The notes: generated from the sequence alone by a model not told the origin. Counted from the first letter of the stretch, positions 1 to 9,616 are shown. The stretch is 64,000 bases of DNA from Martinezella lusitana (GCF_014207095.1 NZ_JACHBG010000007.1:62001-126000), one strand, 5' to 3'. Numbers and translations are program-made.

Positions 1-376
1 GGCCGCCTGACACCGATAGAGGCGGGCAGGGCTTAGGAAACCCTGCGACGCGGATGGAGGCTGACAGGTTGTATCCCGGTCGCTGCATTAAAGCCGGTGC
101 CAGCGGTTACAGGCCACCGTTCCGGGCCAATTTATAGCGCGACAACGGGGAGCGGAAGCATTTGACGGCGAATATGATCCGGGGAGTTTCGAATGGAGGG
201 TTATAGAGGAAATCCACTTAAAATGGATATTGGACATCACTGTTTACACGTCATATGAAGATGTTGTCACTTTCAGAGCGCAACGCAGAACAAGCAGCTC
301 GAAAAACGGAAGCGACGAGGGAGTTGGCCTCCGATAGGAGGCGCCGCCATGCGGCTATAACAAGGGGAATGAGTGA
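1..376. other. Non-coding leader at window edge
   Basis: The three forward frames entering from the left edge close within about 130 bases and their translation does not look like protein. The minus strand has frequent stops here. I see no tRNA, riboswitch or repeat. It presumably carries the promoter of the binding-protein gene at 377; no convincing -35/-10 pair was picked out. Confidence 0.6.
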
Positions 377-1492
377 ATGAACAAATTTCTGATTATTGGC
401 ACGACGATCAGTCTGTTGATGGGTACCGCGGCGCGGGCCGACGATCTGACCTTTGCTGTTGCCGGACCTTTGACAGGTCCGCTTGCGACCATCGGCGATC
501 AGTTCAAGCAGGGTGCGCAGGCGGCAGCAGACGCAATCAACGCCAAGGGCGGCGTGCTTGGCCGCAAGATCAAGCTGCAGCTCGAAGACGATCAGTGCGA
601 CCCGAAGCAGGCTGTTTCGGTGGCCAACCGCATTGTCGCAAATGGTGTACAGTTCGTCGACGGCCATGCCTGCTCGGGCTCGAGCATCCCGGCTTCGGCG
701 ATCTATGCCGAGAACGGCACCTTGATGATGAGCCCGGCATCGTCGAACCCCGCCCTGACCGATCAGGCCGCCGCCAAGGGCTGGACCAACATCATGCGTC
801 TCTACACGCGTGACGATGCCCAGGGCGCCTTCATCGGTCCCTGGATCGCAAAGCAATATGCCGGCAAGAACGTCGCGATCCTGCACGACAAGACCGCCTA
901 TGGGCAGGGTGTTGCCGATGCCGTCCGCGCCACCATGAACAAGGCCGGGCTCAAGGAAATCATGTATGAGGGCATCAATCCTGGCGAAAAGGACTACAAC
1001 GCCCTCGTCACGAAGCTGAAGAACGCAAAGGTCGATGTCGTCTATTTCGGCGGGTACCATCCGGAGGCCGGCCTCATCCTGCGCCAGTCTGCCGAGGCGA
1101 GCTACAAGTTCCAGCTGATCATGCCTGATTCCATTGCCTCGCCGGAATTCTGGCAGGTTGCAGGCCCGGCTGGAGAAGGCACGCTGTTCGTCTTCCCGTC
1201 CGATCCGCAGTCAAAGCCCGAGGCGAAGGAAGCGGTTGCGAAGATCCAGGCCGGCGGCTTCAAGCCGGAAGGCTTTACCCTATTCTCCTATGCCGTCATT
1301 CAGGCATTTGCACAGGGTATCGAGCGTGCGGGCTCGGATGATCCGACCAAGGTTGCTGCTGCCCTTAAAAACGGCAAGTCGATCGACACCGTCGTTGGAA
1401 CGGTCACCTTCGACGAGAAGGGCGACCTGAAGAATGCCAGCTACGACATCAACCGCTGGAGCAATGGCGCCTACGCCCCGATCGCCAAATAA
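377..1492 (+). CDS. Branched-chain amino acid-type ABC transporter, periplasmic binding protein
   Basis: This is a type I periplasmic binding protein of the LivK/Leu-Ile-Val family, 371 residues, the usual length. A Sec signal peptide covers about residues 1-21 (short basic start, hydrophobic core, cleavage near AARA-DD). The mature part opens with FAVAGPLTGP and continues through DDQCDPKQAV, GHACSGSSIPA and DKTAYGQGV, as in this family. The start is supported by AAGGGG about 11 bases upstream. No permease or ATPase gene lies beside it, so it is an orphan binding protein that either shares the permeases of another liv system or serves another role. The ligand cannot be read from sequence; amino acids or amides are typical. 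A hairpin follows the stop. Confidence 0.9.
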   Translation: MNKFLIIGTTISLLMGTAARADDLTFAVAGPLTGPLATIGDQFKQGAQAAADAINAKGGVLGRKIKLQLEDDQCDPKQAVSVANRIVANGVQFVDGHACSGSSIPASAIYAENGTLMMSPASSNPALTDQAAAKGWTNIMRLYTRDDAQGAFIGPWIAKQYAGKNVAILHDKTAYGQGVADAVRATMNKAGLKEIMYEGINPGEKDYNALVTKLKNAKVDVVYFGGYHPEAGLILRQSAEASYKFQLIMPDSIASPEFWQVAGPAGEGTLFVFPSDPQSKPEAKEAVAKIQAGGFKPEGFTLFSYAVIQAFAQGIERAGSDDPTKVAAALKNGKSIDTVVGTVTFDEKGDLKNASYDINRWSNGAYAPIAK

Positions 1493-1512
1493 GATCGCAA
1501 CGAACAAATAAC

Positions 1513-1536
1513 CGATGCCGCGTTCGTGCGGCATCG
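1513..1536 (+). terminator. Hairpin after the binding-protein gene
   Basis: A perfect 9-bp stem (CGATGCCGC / GCGGCATCG) with a 6-base loop starts 20 bases after the stop codon at 1492. It has no run of T after it, so it may stabilise the mRNA end rather than act alone as a terminator. Confidence 0.5.
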
Positions 1537-1628
1537 AACTCCAGATGCGACGCGGTCATATTGTGAAGATCTCTTCCTGGCCGCGTGTGCACATTACAGT
1601 CGCGAACAAGCTCGTGTTCGCAAGAATG

Positions 1629-1656
1629 AGGGCGGGATCAGAGGAGATCCCGCCCT
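1629..1656. terminator. Probable bidirectional terminator between convergent genes
   Basis: A perfect 11-bp stem (AGGGCGGGATC / GATCCCGCCCT) with a 6-base loop lies between the convergent binding-protein gene and ftsZ2, 23 bases from the end of ftsZ2. The flanks are moderately T/A-rich, without a long U-tract. Confidence 0.65.
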
Positions 1657-1679
1657 TATCGTTTATTCTGGACTGTAGC

Positions 1680-2687
1680 TTACTGCCAATTCGCGCCGAC
1701 GCGCTCCGGCTGTCCGGCGAATGCTCCGGGACGATCCAACCCGGTCGCGACGACCGACACCCTGAATACGCCGTCGAGGTTTCGATCGAAGATCGCTCCG
1801 ACGACGATGTCGGCGTCATCGAGAACCTCGTCGCGTATGCGGCTGGCAGCCTCGTCCACCTCGAACAGCGTCATATCCATTCCGCCGGAAATCGAAATCA
1901 GTACGCCTCTTGCACCCTTCATGCTCATATCGTCCAGAAGCGGATTGGCAACGGCAGCCTCTGCCGCCTTCAAGGCGCGGCCCGGACCCGATGCTTCGCC
2001 CGTTCCCATCATGGCGCGGCCCATGCCGCGCATGACGGTTTTGACGTCGGCAAAATCGAGGTTGATGAGACCTTCCTTGACGATCAGATCCGTGATGCAG
2101 CTCACGCCAGCATAAAGAACACGATCGGCGGTCATGAACGCATTGGTGAAGGTCGTGGTGGCGTCTGCGATGCGAAACAGGTTCTGATTGGGAATGACGA
2201 TGACGGTATCGGCGCTCTCGCGGAGCCGCTCGATCCCTTCTTCGGCGGTGCGCATGCGGCGATTGCCTTCGAAGGTGAAGGGCTTGGTGACGACGCCGAC
2301 CGTCAGAATACCTGCTTGGCGCGCGACCTTGGCGATGACCGGAGCAGCCCCTGTGCCGGTGCCGCCGCCCATTCCAGCGGTGATGAAGCACATATGCGTT
2401 CCGTGGAGATGATCCATGATCTCATCGATGGTTTCCTCCGCCGCCGCCCGACCGATCTCGGGAAGGGAACCTGCGCCAAGACCCTCGGTGACCTGAGCTC
2501 CGAGCTGAATACGTCGTGTCGCCTTCGAGGTCGAAAGCGCCTGCGCATCCGTGTTCGCGGCGATGAACTCGACGCCCTGCAGCTCTTCGGCGATCATGTT
2601 GTTGATTGCGTTGCCGCCACCGCCACCGACCCCCACGATGGAAATCTTGGGAATGACCCCAGATATTGGTGAGCGGATGTCGGCCAT
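1680..2687 (-). CDS. ftsZ2: FtsZ2, short tubulin-like GTPase without C-terminal tail
   Basis: This cytoplasmic tubulin/FtsZ-fold GTPase has the N-terminal glycine loop (GVGGGGGNA, about residues 18-26), the tubulin signature GGGTGTG (about 105-111) and the T7-loop NLDFADV that supplies catalytic Asp residues. GTP binding and hydrolysis therefore look intact. It ends at 335 residues, right after the globular domain. The linker and the conserved C-terminal peptide that bind FtsA and other partners in normal FtsZ are missing. Rhizobia commonly carry such a second FtsZ beside the essential one. I chose the ATG at 2687 because GGAG lies 6 bases before it; an in-frame ATG four codons upstream has no ribosome site. 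It lies outside any division-gene cluster. Confidence 0.9.
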   Translation of the reverse strand: MADIRSPISGVIPKISIVGVGGGGGNAINNMIAEELQGVEFIAANTDAQALSTSKATRRIQLGAQVTEGLGAGSLPEIGRAAAEETIDEIMDHLHGTHMCFITAGMGGGTGTGAAPVIAKVARQAGILTVGVVTKPFTFEGNRRMRTAEEGIERLRESADTVIVIPNQNLFRIADATTTFTNAFMTADRVLYAGVSCITDLIVKEGLINLDFADVKTVMRGMGRAMMGTGEASGPGRALKAAEAAVANPLLDDMSMKGARGVLISISGGMDMTLFEVDEAASRIRDEVLDDADIVVGAIFDRNLDGVFRVSVVATGLDRPGAFAGQPERVGANWQ

Positions 2688-2987
2688 GAAGAACTCCATT
2701 GTGTCAGGTCACTCAAACGGGATCGCTTGAAGCCCCTAAATAGACACCTTGGCGATTCGCTGAAAGAGACCGATGGTAGCGCGTAACATGGGCGCATTGC
2801 GGCGAAAACCGGCCATCCCCACAATTTAACGGGTTGTTCCTTCGATCACGGAGTATGGCCGGACGAGCAATCAGTTACAACCGCAGATATCTCTGATGCT
2901 CTCTATGGCTTACTTGTTCAAGACTGATGGCGGCCCATGTTGTTTCGTCCGACGCCAAGGTGCGTTGCGATCAGCGTGCCCGGCGCC

Positions 2988-3653
2988 TTATGGATCCGGC
3001 GTGATTGCTGGCGGCCTGGTTCGGCCGGCGTAAAGTTGAATGAAGGTACTCGCAGCATTGCGCGCGCGTGCCGCGATCTCCATCGGTTGCGGGCGCTCTG
3101 CGACACCCAGCAGAAGGCCGATCAGCAGATCGCCCCATAGAAGCCCAAGGAATTGCTCGGCCCGCTCGGCGGGAGTGCCGTCAAGCAGATCGTCCTGCGT
3201 TGCCAGGAGCATGATCCGGCGCAATGCGCTGCGCGCCGCCTCGCGGCCAATCGTGTCGAGCGTCAATGCGACCTCGGGCGCCCGGGCCGCCTCGGCGATT
3301 GCCAGCCTGAAGATTGCGATAACCGTTGGATCGCTTATTTCGTGAACCAGCCGGGCGCCGAAAGACGATAGGACCTCCGCGAAGGTTTCGCGATCGCGTG
3401 GGGTCGGCAGATCGGCGGGAAGTTGCAGCCGCCCGGCCCGACTTCGGATGCAGGCGACAAGCATTTCCTGCTTGTTGCCAACGAGCGAATAGAGCTCCCG
3501 TTTCGATGCGCGTGCCTGCGTGGCGATTTCGAGTGTGCTGGTCGCCGCATATCCGTTCTGTGTGAATGCTGTGAAGGCGGCCTCAAGAATTCGCTCGCGA
3601 ACCGCGGCTTCGCCGCCTCGTCCTTTACTTCGTATCGATCCTGACGGCGCCAT
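2988..3653 (-). CDS. TetR-family transcriptional regulator
   Basis: This 221-residue TetR-type repressor has an N-terminal helix-turn-helix at about residues 17-63 (RERILEAAFTAFTQNG... TSTLEIATQARASKRELY). A long helical C-terminal half serves for ligand binding and dimerisation, with a TetR_C-like stretch ending in QLYAGRT. The frame is open upstream to 3809, but the ATG at 3653 has GGAAG close before it and starts the normal family N-terminus. Two matching TGGTAC-N6-GTACCA palindromes sit 21 bases upstream, so it very likely represses itself and probably the divergent membrane-protein gene at 3843. The ligand is unknown. Confidence 0.85.
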   Translation of the reverse strand: MAPSGSIRSKGRGGEAAVRERILEAAFTAFTQNGYAATSTLEIATQARASKRELYSLVGNKQEMLVACIRSRAGRLQLPADLPTPRDRETFAEVLSSFGARLVHEISDPTVIAIFRLAIAEAARAPEVALTLDTIGREAARSALRRIMLLATQDDLLDGTPAERAEQFLGLLWGDLLIGLLLGVAERPQPMEIAARARNAASTFIQLYAGRTRPPAITPDP

Positions 3654-3673
3654 TGATCTTCCTTGCTTGACAT

Positions 3674-3716
3674 TGGTACCGCCAGGTACCAGATTGGATG
3701 GTACGAGACAGTACCA
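3674..3716. promoter_or_regulatory. Tandem TetR operators, two TGGTAC-N6-GTACCA palindromes
   Basis: Site 1 (3674-3691) and site 2 (3699-3716) are perfect 6-6-6 palindromes with the same half-site and different spacers. Their centres are exactly 25 bp apart. They lie directly upstream of the TetR gene and 127 bases before the divergent gene. Two identical palindromes beside a TetR gene are strong evidence for its operator. Occupancy by the TetR protein is inferred. Confidence 0.75.
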
Positions 3717-3842
3717 AATGTGGAAACGACTTTCTGCCTCATAAGATAATCCAGCCTTTCGCACATAGCAGAGATCGGGCGCGGTCTCATGACTGAAGGA
3801 TCGGGGCACCGGTAAGCAACGCCAACTGGGAGTTTCTGAACA

Positions 3843-4367
3843 ATGTCACCTGCAGTGATCTTCAGCATACATCTCGTTTTGGGCTACGTTCCATGGCTGC
3901 TCTGTTTCAGCGCGTATTTCTGGCCAAGGCTCAGAACGATGGATCATGTCGAGGCGCAACGCGCGATCGCAGTCCTTCACGGTTTCCGTTTTTTCGGTCT
4001 CGTCTTCATTGTCCCCGGCGTCGTAGGGTCTGCGCTGCCAGCTGAATTCGCCACGTTCGCCGCCTATGGCGATTTCGCAACTGGGATCCTGGCTATTCTC
4101 GCGCTATTGACGATCAGGCTACCTGCTGTCTTCTGGCCGCTCGTCATCGGATACAATCTTGTCGGAATGGTGGATATTCTGGTCGACTACTATCATGGCG
4201 CGCGTTTCGACCTTCCGAGCCTGTCGGGGCAGCTGGGAGCCGCATATGCGATCCCGATCATCTATGTACCACTGCTCATGCTCACCCATTTCGCCTCGCT
4301 TTACCTGCTCCTACATAGCAGGCACAAAAAAGACCGCATCCTGGAGAGCGGAGCGATGTCGTCTTAG
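3843..4367 (+). CDS. Small integral membrane protein, function unknown
   Basis: A 174-residue protein with about four membrane segments, roughly residues 5-25, 50-72, 78-105 and 138-160. It has a short loop (DYYHGARFDLPS) before the last segment and a basic C-terminal tail. I do not recognise a characterised family. It is divergent from a TetR gene with clear operators between them, so it is the likely target of that repressor, in the pattern seen for ligand- or stress-induced membrane proteins. It has no enzyme motif or transporter signature. Confidence 0.75.
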   Translation: MSPAVIFSIHLVLGYVPWLLCFSAYFWPRLRTMDHVEAQRAIAVLHGFRFFGLVFIVPGVVGSALPAEFATFAAYGDFATGILAILALLTIRLPAVFWPLVIGYNLVGMVDILVDYYHGARFDLPSLSGQLGAAYAIPIIYVPLLMLTHFASLYLLLHSRHKKDRILESGAMSS

Positions 4368-4512
4368 CCTGTCGAGCACTCAGAGATTGCGGTCGAGCGC
4401 AAGCAAGCGGCGGCAATCTCTGTCGGAACCTTGATGATATCTGCAGACCGGATCGGGGAAACTCTCGCACCGATGGATCAAGAGCACGACCGGCATCGAG
4501 CCTTGGATTTCC

Positions 4513-5565
4513 TCATCCCTGAAACGTGTCGCCGCCGCACGCTTTTGCCGCATAGAGCGCCTGATCCGCTTTTGTAAAGAGCGCAGTCGGCGTCTCTCCC
4601 TGCGCAAAGGCAAGCCCAATCGACGCGCCGATGCTGAAGCTGGATCCGGAGCAGTTCATCGGCGCCTTTGCGGCGCTCACCAGTCGCTTTGCTACAGTTT
4701 CAATGGCAGACCGGTCGATAGCGGGGCTGAAGAGGACAGCAAATTCGTCTCCGCCAATGCGGGCAATCAGATCGGCGTTCTGACATATGGTTGTCAGTCG
4801 ACGGGTGAATTCGATCAGGCATTCGTCCCCGACGCCATGCCCGAGCGTATCGTTGATCTGCTTGAACTGGTCGAGGTCAATGAGCATCAGCGCTCCCCCT
4901 GATCCATGGCAGATCTTGGTAAGTTGCACCTGAAATTGAGTGCGGTTGGCAAGACCTGTCATCACATCATGTTCGGCAAGATGCCGGATATGCTCGAAGG
5001 CTGCTTTTTCCTCGGTAATATCCTGCTTGATGCCGAAAAGCACGAGCGGCTCGCCATTCCGACGTTCAACCGTCGCGAATATTCTGATCCATCTCTTTCC
5101 GATATCTGGTCCCCGGATCTCGGCGTCGAGCTTGAAGCCGGAACCGCTTTCAATCGCCTCACTGCGCAATTTTTCCAGCCGGACCAGCGATTCCTCGGTA
5201 TAGCTTCTTAAGATATCGCTGCGCACAAGCCCGCGGCTGTGTTGAAGGCCGAACAGATCATAGGTTCCGTTGCTCCAGGTCAGTTGATCGCCCGGCAATT
5301 TGCACTGCCACATGCCCATGGACGCGGTCACCGAGGCGCGCTCGAAGAGTTCTGCACCGGCCAATGCGGATTCCACCTCACGGAGCAGGGTAGTCTGCTG
5401 ATCGATCTGCCGACGCAATTGCCAGACAGCTCGTCTGTCGAATGGGCCTTTCAAGACGGAGTGGAGGCGCTCCAGCAAGGCGTAGAAGGCGGCTTGTGGC
5501 GCAGATGCTAGATGGCGACTGGAATGGAGGCTCAGTTCAGTGTCTTCTGCTGAATTTTCCATGTT
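4513..5565 (-). CDS. PAS-GGDEF diguanylate cyclase
   Basis: This probably makes cyclic di-GMP from two GTP in the cytoplasm. With the start at 5565 it is 350 residues: a helical N-terminus, a PAS fold at about 75-180 (GMWQCKLPGD... LFGIKQDITEEK), then a GGDEF domain at about 185-350. The active motif is intact (ARIGGDEFAVLF), as is the DxLTxLxNR-type entry (HDVMTGLANR). The inhibitory RxxD site expected just before GGDEF reads QNAD here, so product feedback inhibition is probably absent. There is no EAL domain and no membrane segment. The frame stays open upstream to 5856 but that stretch does not look like protein; start choice is uncertain because no strong ribosome site is visible. Confidence 0.85.
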   Translation of the reverse strand, partial: NMENSAEDTELSLHSSRHLASAPQAAFYALLERLHSVLKGPFDRRAVWQLRRQIDQQTTLLREVESALAGAELFERASVTASMGMWQCKLPGDQLTWSNGTYDLFGLQHSRGLVRSDILRSYTEESLVRLEKLRSEAIESGSGFKLDAEIRGPDIGKRWIRIFATVERRNGEPLVLFGIKQDITEEKAAFEHIRHLAEHDVMTGLANRTQFQVQLTKICHGSGGALMLIDLDQFKQINDTLGHGVGDECLIEFTRRLTTICQNADLIARIGGDEFAVLFSPAIDRSAIETVAKRLVSAAKAPMNCSGSSFSIGASIGLAFAQGETPTALFTKADQALYAAKACGGDTFQG

Positions 5566-6111
5566 TTCGCCGACTTGTGAGTATGCGCCTCTACCGACAA
5601 TCCCTACCCTGAAATCGTTAATCTCCGATGAGAATTCGCAATGCCCCCATTCGAGACGGACCACGCGAATCCCCGTAAAGAAAGGGGTCGAGCAGATCTT
5701 CCAGCCTGTTCTCACCGCAACTTCGATCCGCTTGCTGCTGAAACACCATTCTGGTGCGTCGTCAACTAAAGCAACCGCAGGTACATGATTGTCGCGCTCT
5801 GTGGGAGAAATGGCCCGGTAGCGGCAATCAAGGATTAAATCTATACAGAAGTACAACCGATAATTATATTTTGCTGTTGAGGTCCCTGGTTAGGAAAAAC
5901 CGCAGAAATATTGCCAATCTATCCATTTCCGTCAAGTGACGGGCGGGGAATACTGTCGCGATATTTAGACGATTTTTAACCATCTTCTAATAGTTCGGAA
6001 TCTGGAGTGTCTTCGCTCCGACACTGCCATGACGGCATGATTCCAAACACAGACATGCCAATGTCGTGCGAATGAACCGCGCGCGAACCGGTAGTGCTAT
6101 AGGGGGGTTCT
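5566..6111. other. Intergenic region between divergent cyclase and chemoreceptor genes
   Basis: These 546 bases separate two divergent genes. The part nearest the chemoreceptor is AT-richer than its surroundings. The cyclase frame extends through 5566-5856 but its translation looks non-coding. I see no RNA gene or repeat; both promoters should lie here. Confidence 0.5.
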
Positions 6112-8217
6112 TTGCGAACACGTCTCAATCTCATGACCAAGATCCTGCTGGCGGCATCGCTGGCGGTCATCGCCGCCTTTTGTGGCTTCTCGGTCTATAT
6201 CGATAATCTTCAGCGCACGACCATTGCCAATGGCGTTGCCGCAGAGATTGACTCATCGGGCGAGCTTGCCGCGACGGGGATCGCAAACTGGCTGAATGCC
6301 CGTGTCATGCTGACCGACTTTGCAGCCGACGTTGCGCGTAAATCGGATAGCGAACAGGACATTCTGCGTCGCTTCGACAATCCGTTGATGTCGCGGGAAT
6401 TCGCAATGGTCTATTTCGGCAATGAAGCTGACGGAAGCTTTGCCCGCTTGCCAGCCGGTGAGATGCCGAAGGGCTTCGACCCGCGCAAGCGCGGCTGGTA
6501 CAAGGATGCGGTCAAGCTTGACGCTCCCTTGTTGACCGATCCCTATAAGGATGCCTCTACCAATGCGCTCGTCATCAGCGCGGCCATTCCGGTCAAGCGC
6601 GATGGCAAGCTTCTTGGTGTCGCCGGTACCGATTTTCCGCTGAAGGGATTGCTTGGCATGATCGGGCAGGTCGATCTTGGCGGCATGGGCTCGGCCTTCC
6701 TAGTCAACAGCTCGGGAACGGTGCTTGTTCATCCGGACGGCGCGCTGGTGTCCAAATCGCTGACCGATGTGTTTCCGCAGAATACCCCTTCCATCGACGG
6801 CAGGGGCGTCATGGAAACCCAATTGGGTGGCAAGTCCGTTCTCGTCAAGTTCATGCCGATCAAGGGGCTGCCCGTAAGCAATTGGTATCTCTGTCTCATC
6901 GTTGACCGCGATGTCGCCTATGCGGCTATCGACAAGTTTCGGGTCGCTGCGGCGATCGGCACCGGCGTCAGCGTTCTCGCCATGTTGGGCGTGCTCTATC
7001 TGCTTCTTTCGACGCTGGTCATCAAGCCTGTCGTTCGCATGACGGGAATGATGAGCAAGCTTGCCCGTGGTGACGTCTCTGAACAGATTCCGGATGCAGA
7101 CAGAGTGGATGAAGTTGGGCAGATGGCCGCAGCTGTCGCCGTCTTCCGAGAAAACATCATCGAACGGGGACGTCTCGCGCGGGAGGCCGAGCAAAACGAG
7201 GCATTGAGCGAGCAGGAACGACGCGAGCGCGAAGCGATCAAAGCGGAAGAAGCTCGGAACATCAACCTTGCCGTCAATGCCGTCGCAGACGCTTTGGGTC
7301 GGCTTGCCGATGGCGATCTGGTTTCGCGCATCGCAACGCCGTTCGCCGGAGATCTCGACCGGCTGCGCAATGACTTCAACCACTCGGTTTCGAAGCTACA
7401 CCAGGCAATGTCGACCGTCGGCGAAAAGGCGATGGCCATTGACGGCGGCGCCAGCGAGATCCGCGCCTCTGCCGACCAACTGGCACGGCGCACCGAGCAG
7501 CAGGCGGCCTCCGTCGAAGAAACCGCGGCGGCGTTGGAGGAGATCACCACGACGGTGCGGGATTCCAGCCGCCGAGCAGAGGAGGTGGGCTTGCTTGTTG
7601 CGCGTGCGCGCACCGGGGCGGAAAAATCCGGCGAAGTCGTGCGTCGCGCGGTCTCCGCTATGCAGGGGATCGAGCAGTCCTCCGGCGAAATCTCCAACAT
7701 CATCGGCGTGATCGACGATATCGCCTTCCAGACCAACCTGCTGGCGCTCAATGCCGGCGTGGAGGCTGCCCGGGCCGGCGAGGCCGGCAAGGGATTTGCC
7801 GTCGTCGCTCAGGAAGTGCGCGAATTGGCGCAGCGTTCGGCCAATGCGGCAAAAGAGATCAAGGCGCTGATCACGACTTCGGGTGACCAGGTGAGATCGG
7901 GTGTTGCTCTGGTCGACGAGACCGGTGCTGCACTGGAAGCGATCGTTCGCGAGGTGCAGGAAATCAATGCCCATGTCGATGCGATCGTCCTTGCCGCCAG
8001 AGAGCAGTCCACCGGTCTTCAGGAAATCAACACCGCCGTGAACACGATGGACCAGGGTACGCAGCAGAATGCCGCCATGGTGGAAGAGCAGACGGCGGCA
8101 AGCCACGGGCTTGCCGTCGAAGCACAGGCGCTCAACACCCTGTTGGCTCAGTTCCAGCTCAATGGCGCTGGTGCCGCCCTGCAAGCCACGCATTCGCGGA
8201 TGGTGCGAGCCGCGTAG
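6112..8217 (+). CDS. Methyl-accepting chemotaxis protein with periplasmic Cache-type sensor
   Basis: A 701-residue transmembrane chemoreceptor. It has a first membrane segment at about residues 10-30 and a periplasmic double-Cache-like sensor at about 35-280 ([13 protein letters not shown] and the [20 protein letters not shown] stretch are typical). A second membrane segment lies at about 285-308, then a HAMP domain, a second HAMP-like stretch near 385-435 and the long signalling coiled coil. The conserved hairpin tip is clear ([20 protein letters not shown]... [13 protein letters not shown]). Alternating Glu/Gln/Ala patches mark methylation helices. It has no C-terminal CheR-binding pentapeptide. 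The start is a TTG at 6112 with AGGGGGG 4 bases before it; an ATG at 6133 has no ribosome site. Ligand unknown; small organic acids or amino acids are usual for this sensor fold. Confidence 0.92.
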   Translation: MRTRLNLMTKILLAASLAVIAAFCGFSVYIDNLQRTTIANGVAAEIDSSGELAATGIANWLNARVMLTDFAADVARKSDSEQDILRRFDNPLMSREFAMVYFGNEADGSFARLPAGEMPKGFDPRKRGWYKDAVKLDAPLLTDPYKDASTNALVISAAIPVKRDGKLLGVAGTDFPLKGLLGMIGQVDLGGMGSAFLVNSSGTVLVHPDGALVSKSLTDVFPQNTPSIDGRGVMETQLGGKSVLVKFMPIKGLPVSNWYLCLIVDRDVAYAAIDKFRVAAAIGTGVSVLAMLGVLYLLLSTLVIKPVVRMTGMMSKLARGDVSEQIPDADRVDEVGQMAAAVAVFRENIIERGRLAREAEQNEALSEQERREREAIKAEEARNINLAVNAVADALGRLADGDLVSRIATPFAGDLDRLRNDFNHSVSKLHQAMSTVGEKAMAIDGGASEIRASADQLARRTEQQAASVEETAAALEEITTTVRDSSRRAEEVGLLVARARTGAEKSGEVVRRAVSAMQGIEQSSGEISNIIGVIDDIAFQTNLLALNAGVEAARAGEAGKGFAVVAQEVRELAQRSANAAKEIKALITTSGDQVRSGVALVDETGAALEAIVREVQEINAHVDAIVLAAREQSTGLQEINTAVNTMDQGTQQNAAMVEEQTAASHGLAVEAQALNTLLAQFQLNGAGAALQATHSRMVRAA

Positions 8218-8302
8218 GCATGGTGCGTTTGTCTCACAGCTCTTCTGCCGAATTGGCAGAATATGCCTGTTGAACCGCCGAGCACTTTGCTAAGTAAAGT
8301 CG

Positions 8303-8334
8303 AGCGCCTCACTTTCATGGTGGGGCGCTTTTTT
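8303..8334 (+). terminator. Rho-independent terminator of the chemoreceptor gene
   Basis: A GC-rich stem (GCGCCTCAC / GTGGGGCGC with one G-U pair), a 7-base loop and a run of six T on the plus strand. It lies about 85 bases after the stop. Confidence 0.8.
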
Positions 8335-8384
8335 ATTGGCGTGCGCTATCTCAGACGATAGCGAGCGATTTTAGGAGACGAGAA

Positions 8385-8963
8385 ATGCAAGTGGCTCATG
8401 CACCGGAACTCACCATATGCGGCATCGAGGAATTGCCTGCACACAGTGCCCGCAAGGTGACGCATGTGTTGTCGATCATTGATCCCGACCGGGCCGAGCT
8501 TGACGCCTTTGCCGCCTATGGGCATCATGTCCGCACCACGTTGCGTTTCCATGACATCATCGCCGAGATTTCTGGCCAGATCATGCCGGCGCCCGATCAC
8601 GTCGCAGAGGTTCTGAAGTTCGGTGAGGCTTTCCTCTCTCGCGCCGACCGCGAGGCGTCGAGCCATGTTCTGGTGCACTGCCACATGGGGGTCTCCCGTT
8701 CGACGGCGGCAATGATGACGTTGATGGCGCAGGCCAATCCGGATGAGCCGGCCGAGGCGCTCTTTGCTCTCCTTGCAAAGATCCGCCCACAGGCCTGGCC
8801 GAACTCGCGGATGATCGCCTTTGCGGACGAGCAGCTTGGCCGCCGTGGCGAGTTGACGGCGGCGTTGCGCCGCCACTATGGGCGCCAGATCAAGCTTCAG
8901 CCGGAGCTCGGCGAGTGGATGAACAGGCTTGGCCGTCAAGCCGAAGTCGATATGGCGCTATAA
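8385..8963 (+). CDS. Tyrosine phosphatase-like (Cys-X5-Arg) protein
   Basis: A 192-residue protein of the dual-specificity/tyrosine phosphatase superfamily. The signature loop HCHMGVSRS supplies the nucleophilic Cys and phosphate-binding Arg (C-X5-R), near residue 105. An upstream HDI (residues 52-54) and a helix rich in Ala/Met after the loop fit the fold. The substrate is unknown; such proteins occur widely in rhizobia as single genes. AGGAGA 6 bases before the ATG supports the start. It follows the chemoreceptor terminator, so it is probably an independent transcript. Confidence 0.8.
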   Translation: MQVAHAPELTICGIEELPAHSARKVTHVLSIIDPDRAELDAFAAYGHHVRTTLRFHDIIAEISGQIMPAPDHVAEVLKFGEAFLSRADREASSHVLVHCHMGVSRSTAAMMTLMAQANPDEPAEALFALLAKIRPQAWPNSRMIAFADEQLGRRGELTAALRRHYGRQIKLQPELGEWMNRLGRQAEVDMAL

Positions 8964-9047
8964 GGCGCTTGAGACTTGTCGACGCCGCGCACCGGCAAGT
9001 CGGCGCGCGTCGCGCATCCTCCAGCTGTGTCGGAGATAGTTCGTCCT

Positions 9048-9602
9048 TCAGAGACGCGCGAGCCAGGCATTCAGCATCCGCCGAATGGCGATGGCTGCCG
9101 TTTCCTGGCGTGTAAAGGCCCAAACCGTGTGGGCGCCCTGCCACAGAGCGACCATCTCCCATCCAAGGCGGTTTGCTTCCTTCGGATTGTCGGATAGGCG
9201 ACGGCCGAGCGCCTTGGCAAGGTTGCTAAGCCAGGCTGCACCGCGGGCTCGCAATTTGGGGTTGCGTATGTCTTCCCTCAACAGCAGCAATCCGTCAGTC
9301 GCATCACGTTCGGCGGTCTCTGCAGGCATCAGGCGCATAAGAAGGTTCACGGCACCTTCCGGTGTCGGTGCTGCTTCGGCATCGGCGGCGGCCGTCTCTG
9401 CTTCCAGTTTTTCCCAGGCCTGCATCAGGATCGCTTCGACAAGCGTCTCCCTGTCACCATAGCGTTGCACAAGGGCTGCGGGGGATAGGCCGCAGGCCTT
9501 GGCGCTTCTTGCGAAGGTAAGGCCGTCAGGCCCTGTCTCCACGATCAGTTCGACAAGAATATCGAGCAAGCGCTCGTCGGAAATCGTCTTGTGTCTTGGC
9601 AT
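9048..9602 (-). CDS. TetR-family transcriptional regulator
   Basis: A 184-residue regulator with the DNA-binding domain at about residues 8-55 (DERLLDILVELIVETGPDGLTF... SPAALVQRYGDRETLV). A C-terminal ligand domain follows, ending in IRRMLNAWLARL. It is divergent from the RibD/DHFR-like gene at 9649, with only 46 AT-rich bases between the two starts, so a protein bound there would cover both promoters. Autoregulation and control of the reductase gene are inferred from this geometry. The ligand is not evident. Confidence 0.85.
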   Translation of the reverse strand: MPRHKTISDERLLDILVELIVETGPDGLTFARSAKACGLSPAALVQRYGDRETLVEAILMQAWEKLEAETAAADAEAAPTPEGAVNLLMRLMPAETAERDATDGLLLLREDIRNPKLRARGAAWLSNLAKALGRRLSDNPKEANRLGWEMVALWQGAHTVWAFTRQETAAIAIRRMLNAWLARL

Positions 9603-9606
9603 GTTT

Positions 9607-9616
9607 ATTTATAAAT
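9607..9616. promoter_or_regulatory. AT-rich palindrome between the TetR and reductase genes
   Basis: ATTTATAAAT is a perfect 10-base palindrome in the 46-base gap between divergent starts. It may be the core of the TetR operator, or simply part of an AT-rich promoter. Confidence 0.35.

Noticed and set aside
251..1060. Minus-strand open frame opposite the first binding-protein gene
   Set aside because: The plus-strand gene has a signal peptide and full family motifs; the antisense frame has none and is a GC-driven shadow.
1515..2672. Long plus-strand open frame opposite ftsZ2
   Set aside because: It mirrors the well-supported ftsZ2 gene in high-GC DNA; the translation has no domain and no ribosome site.
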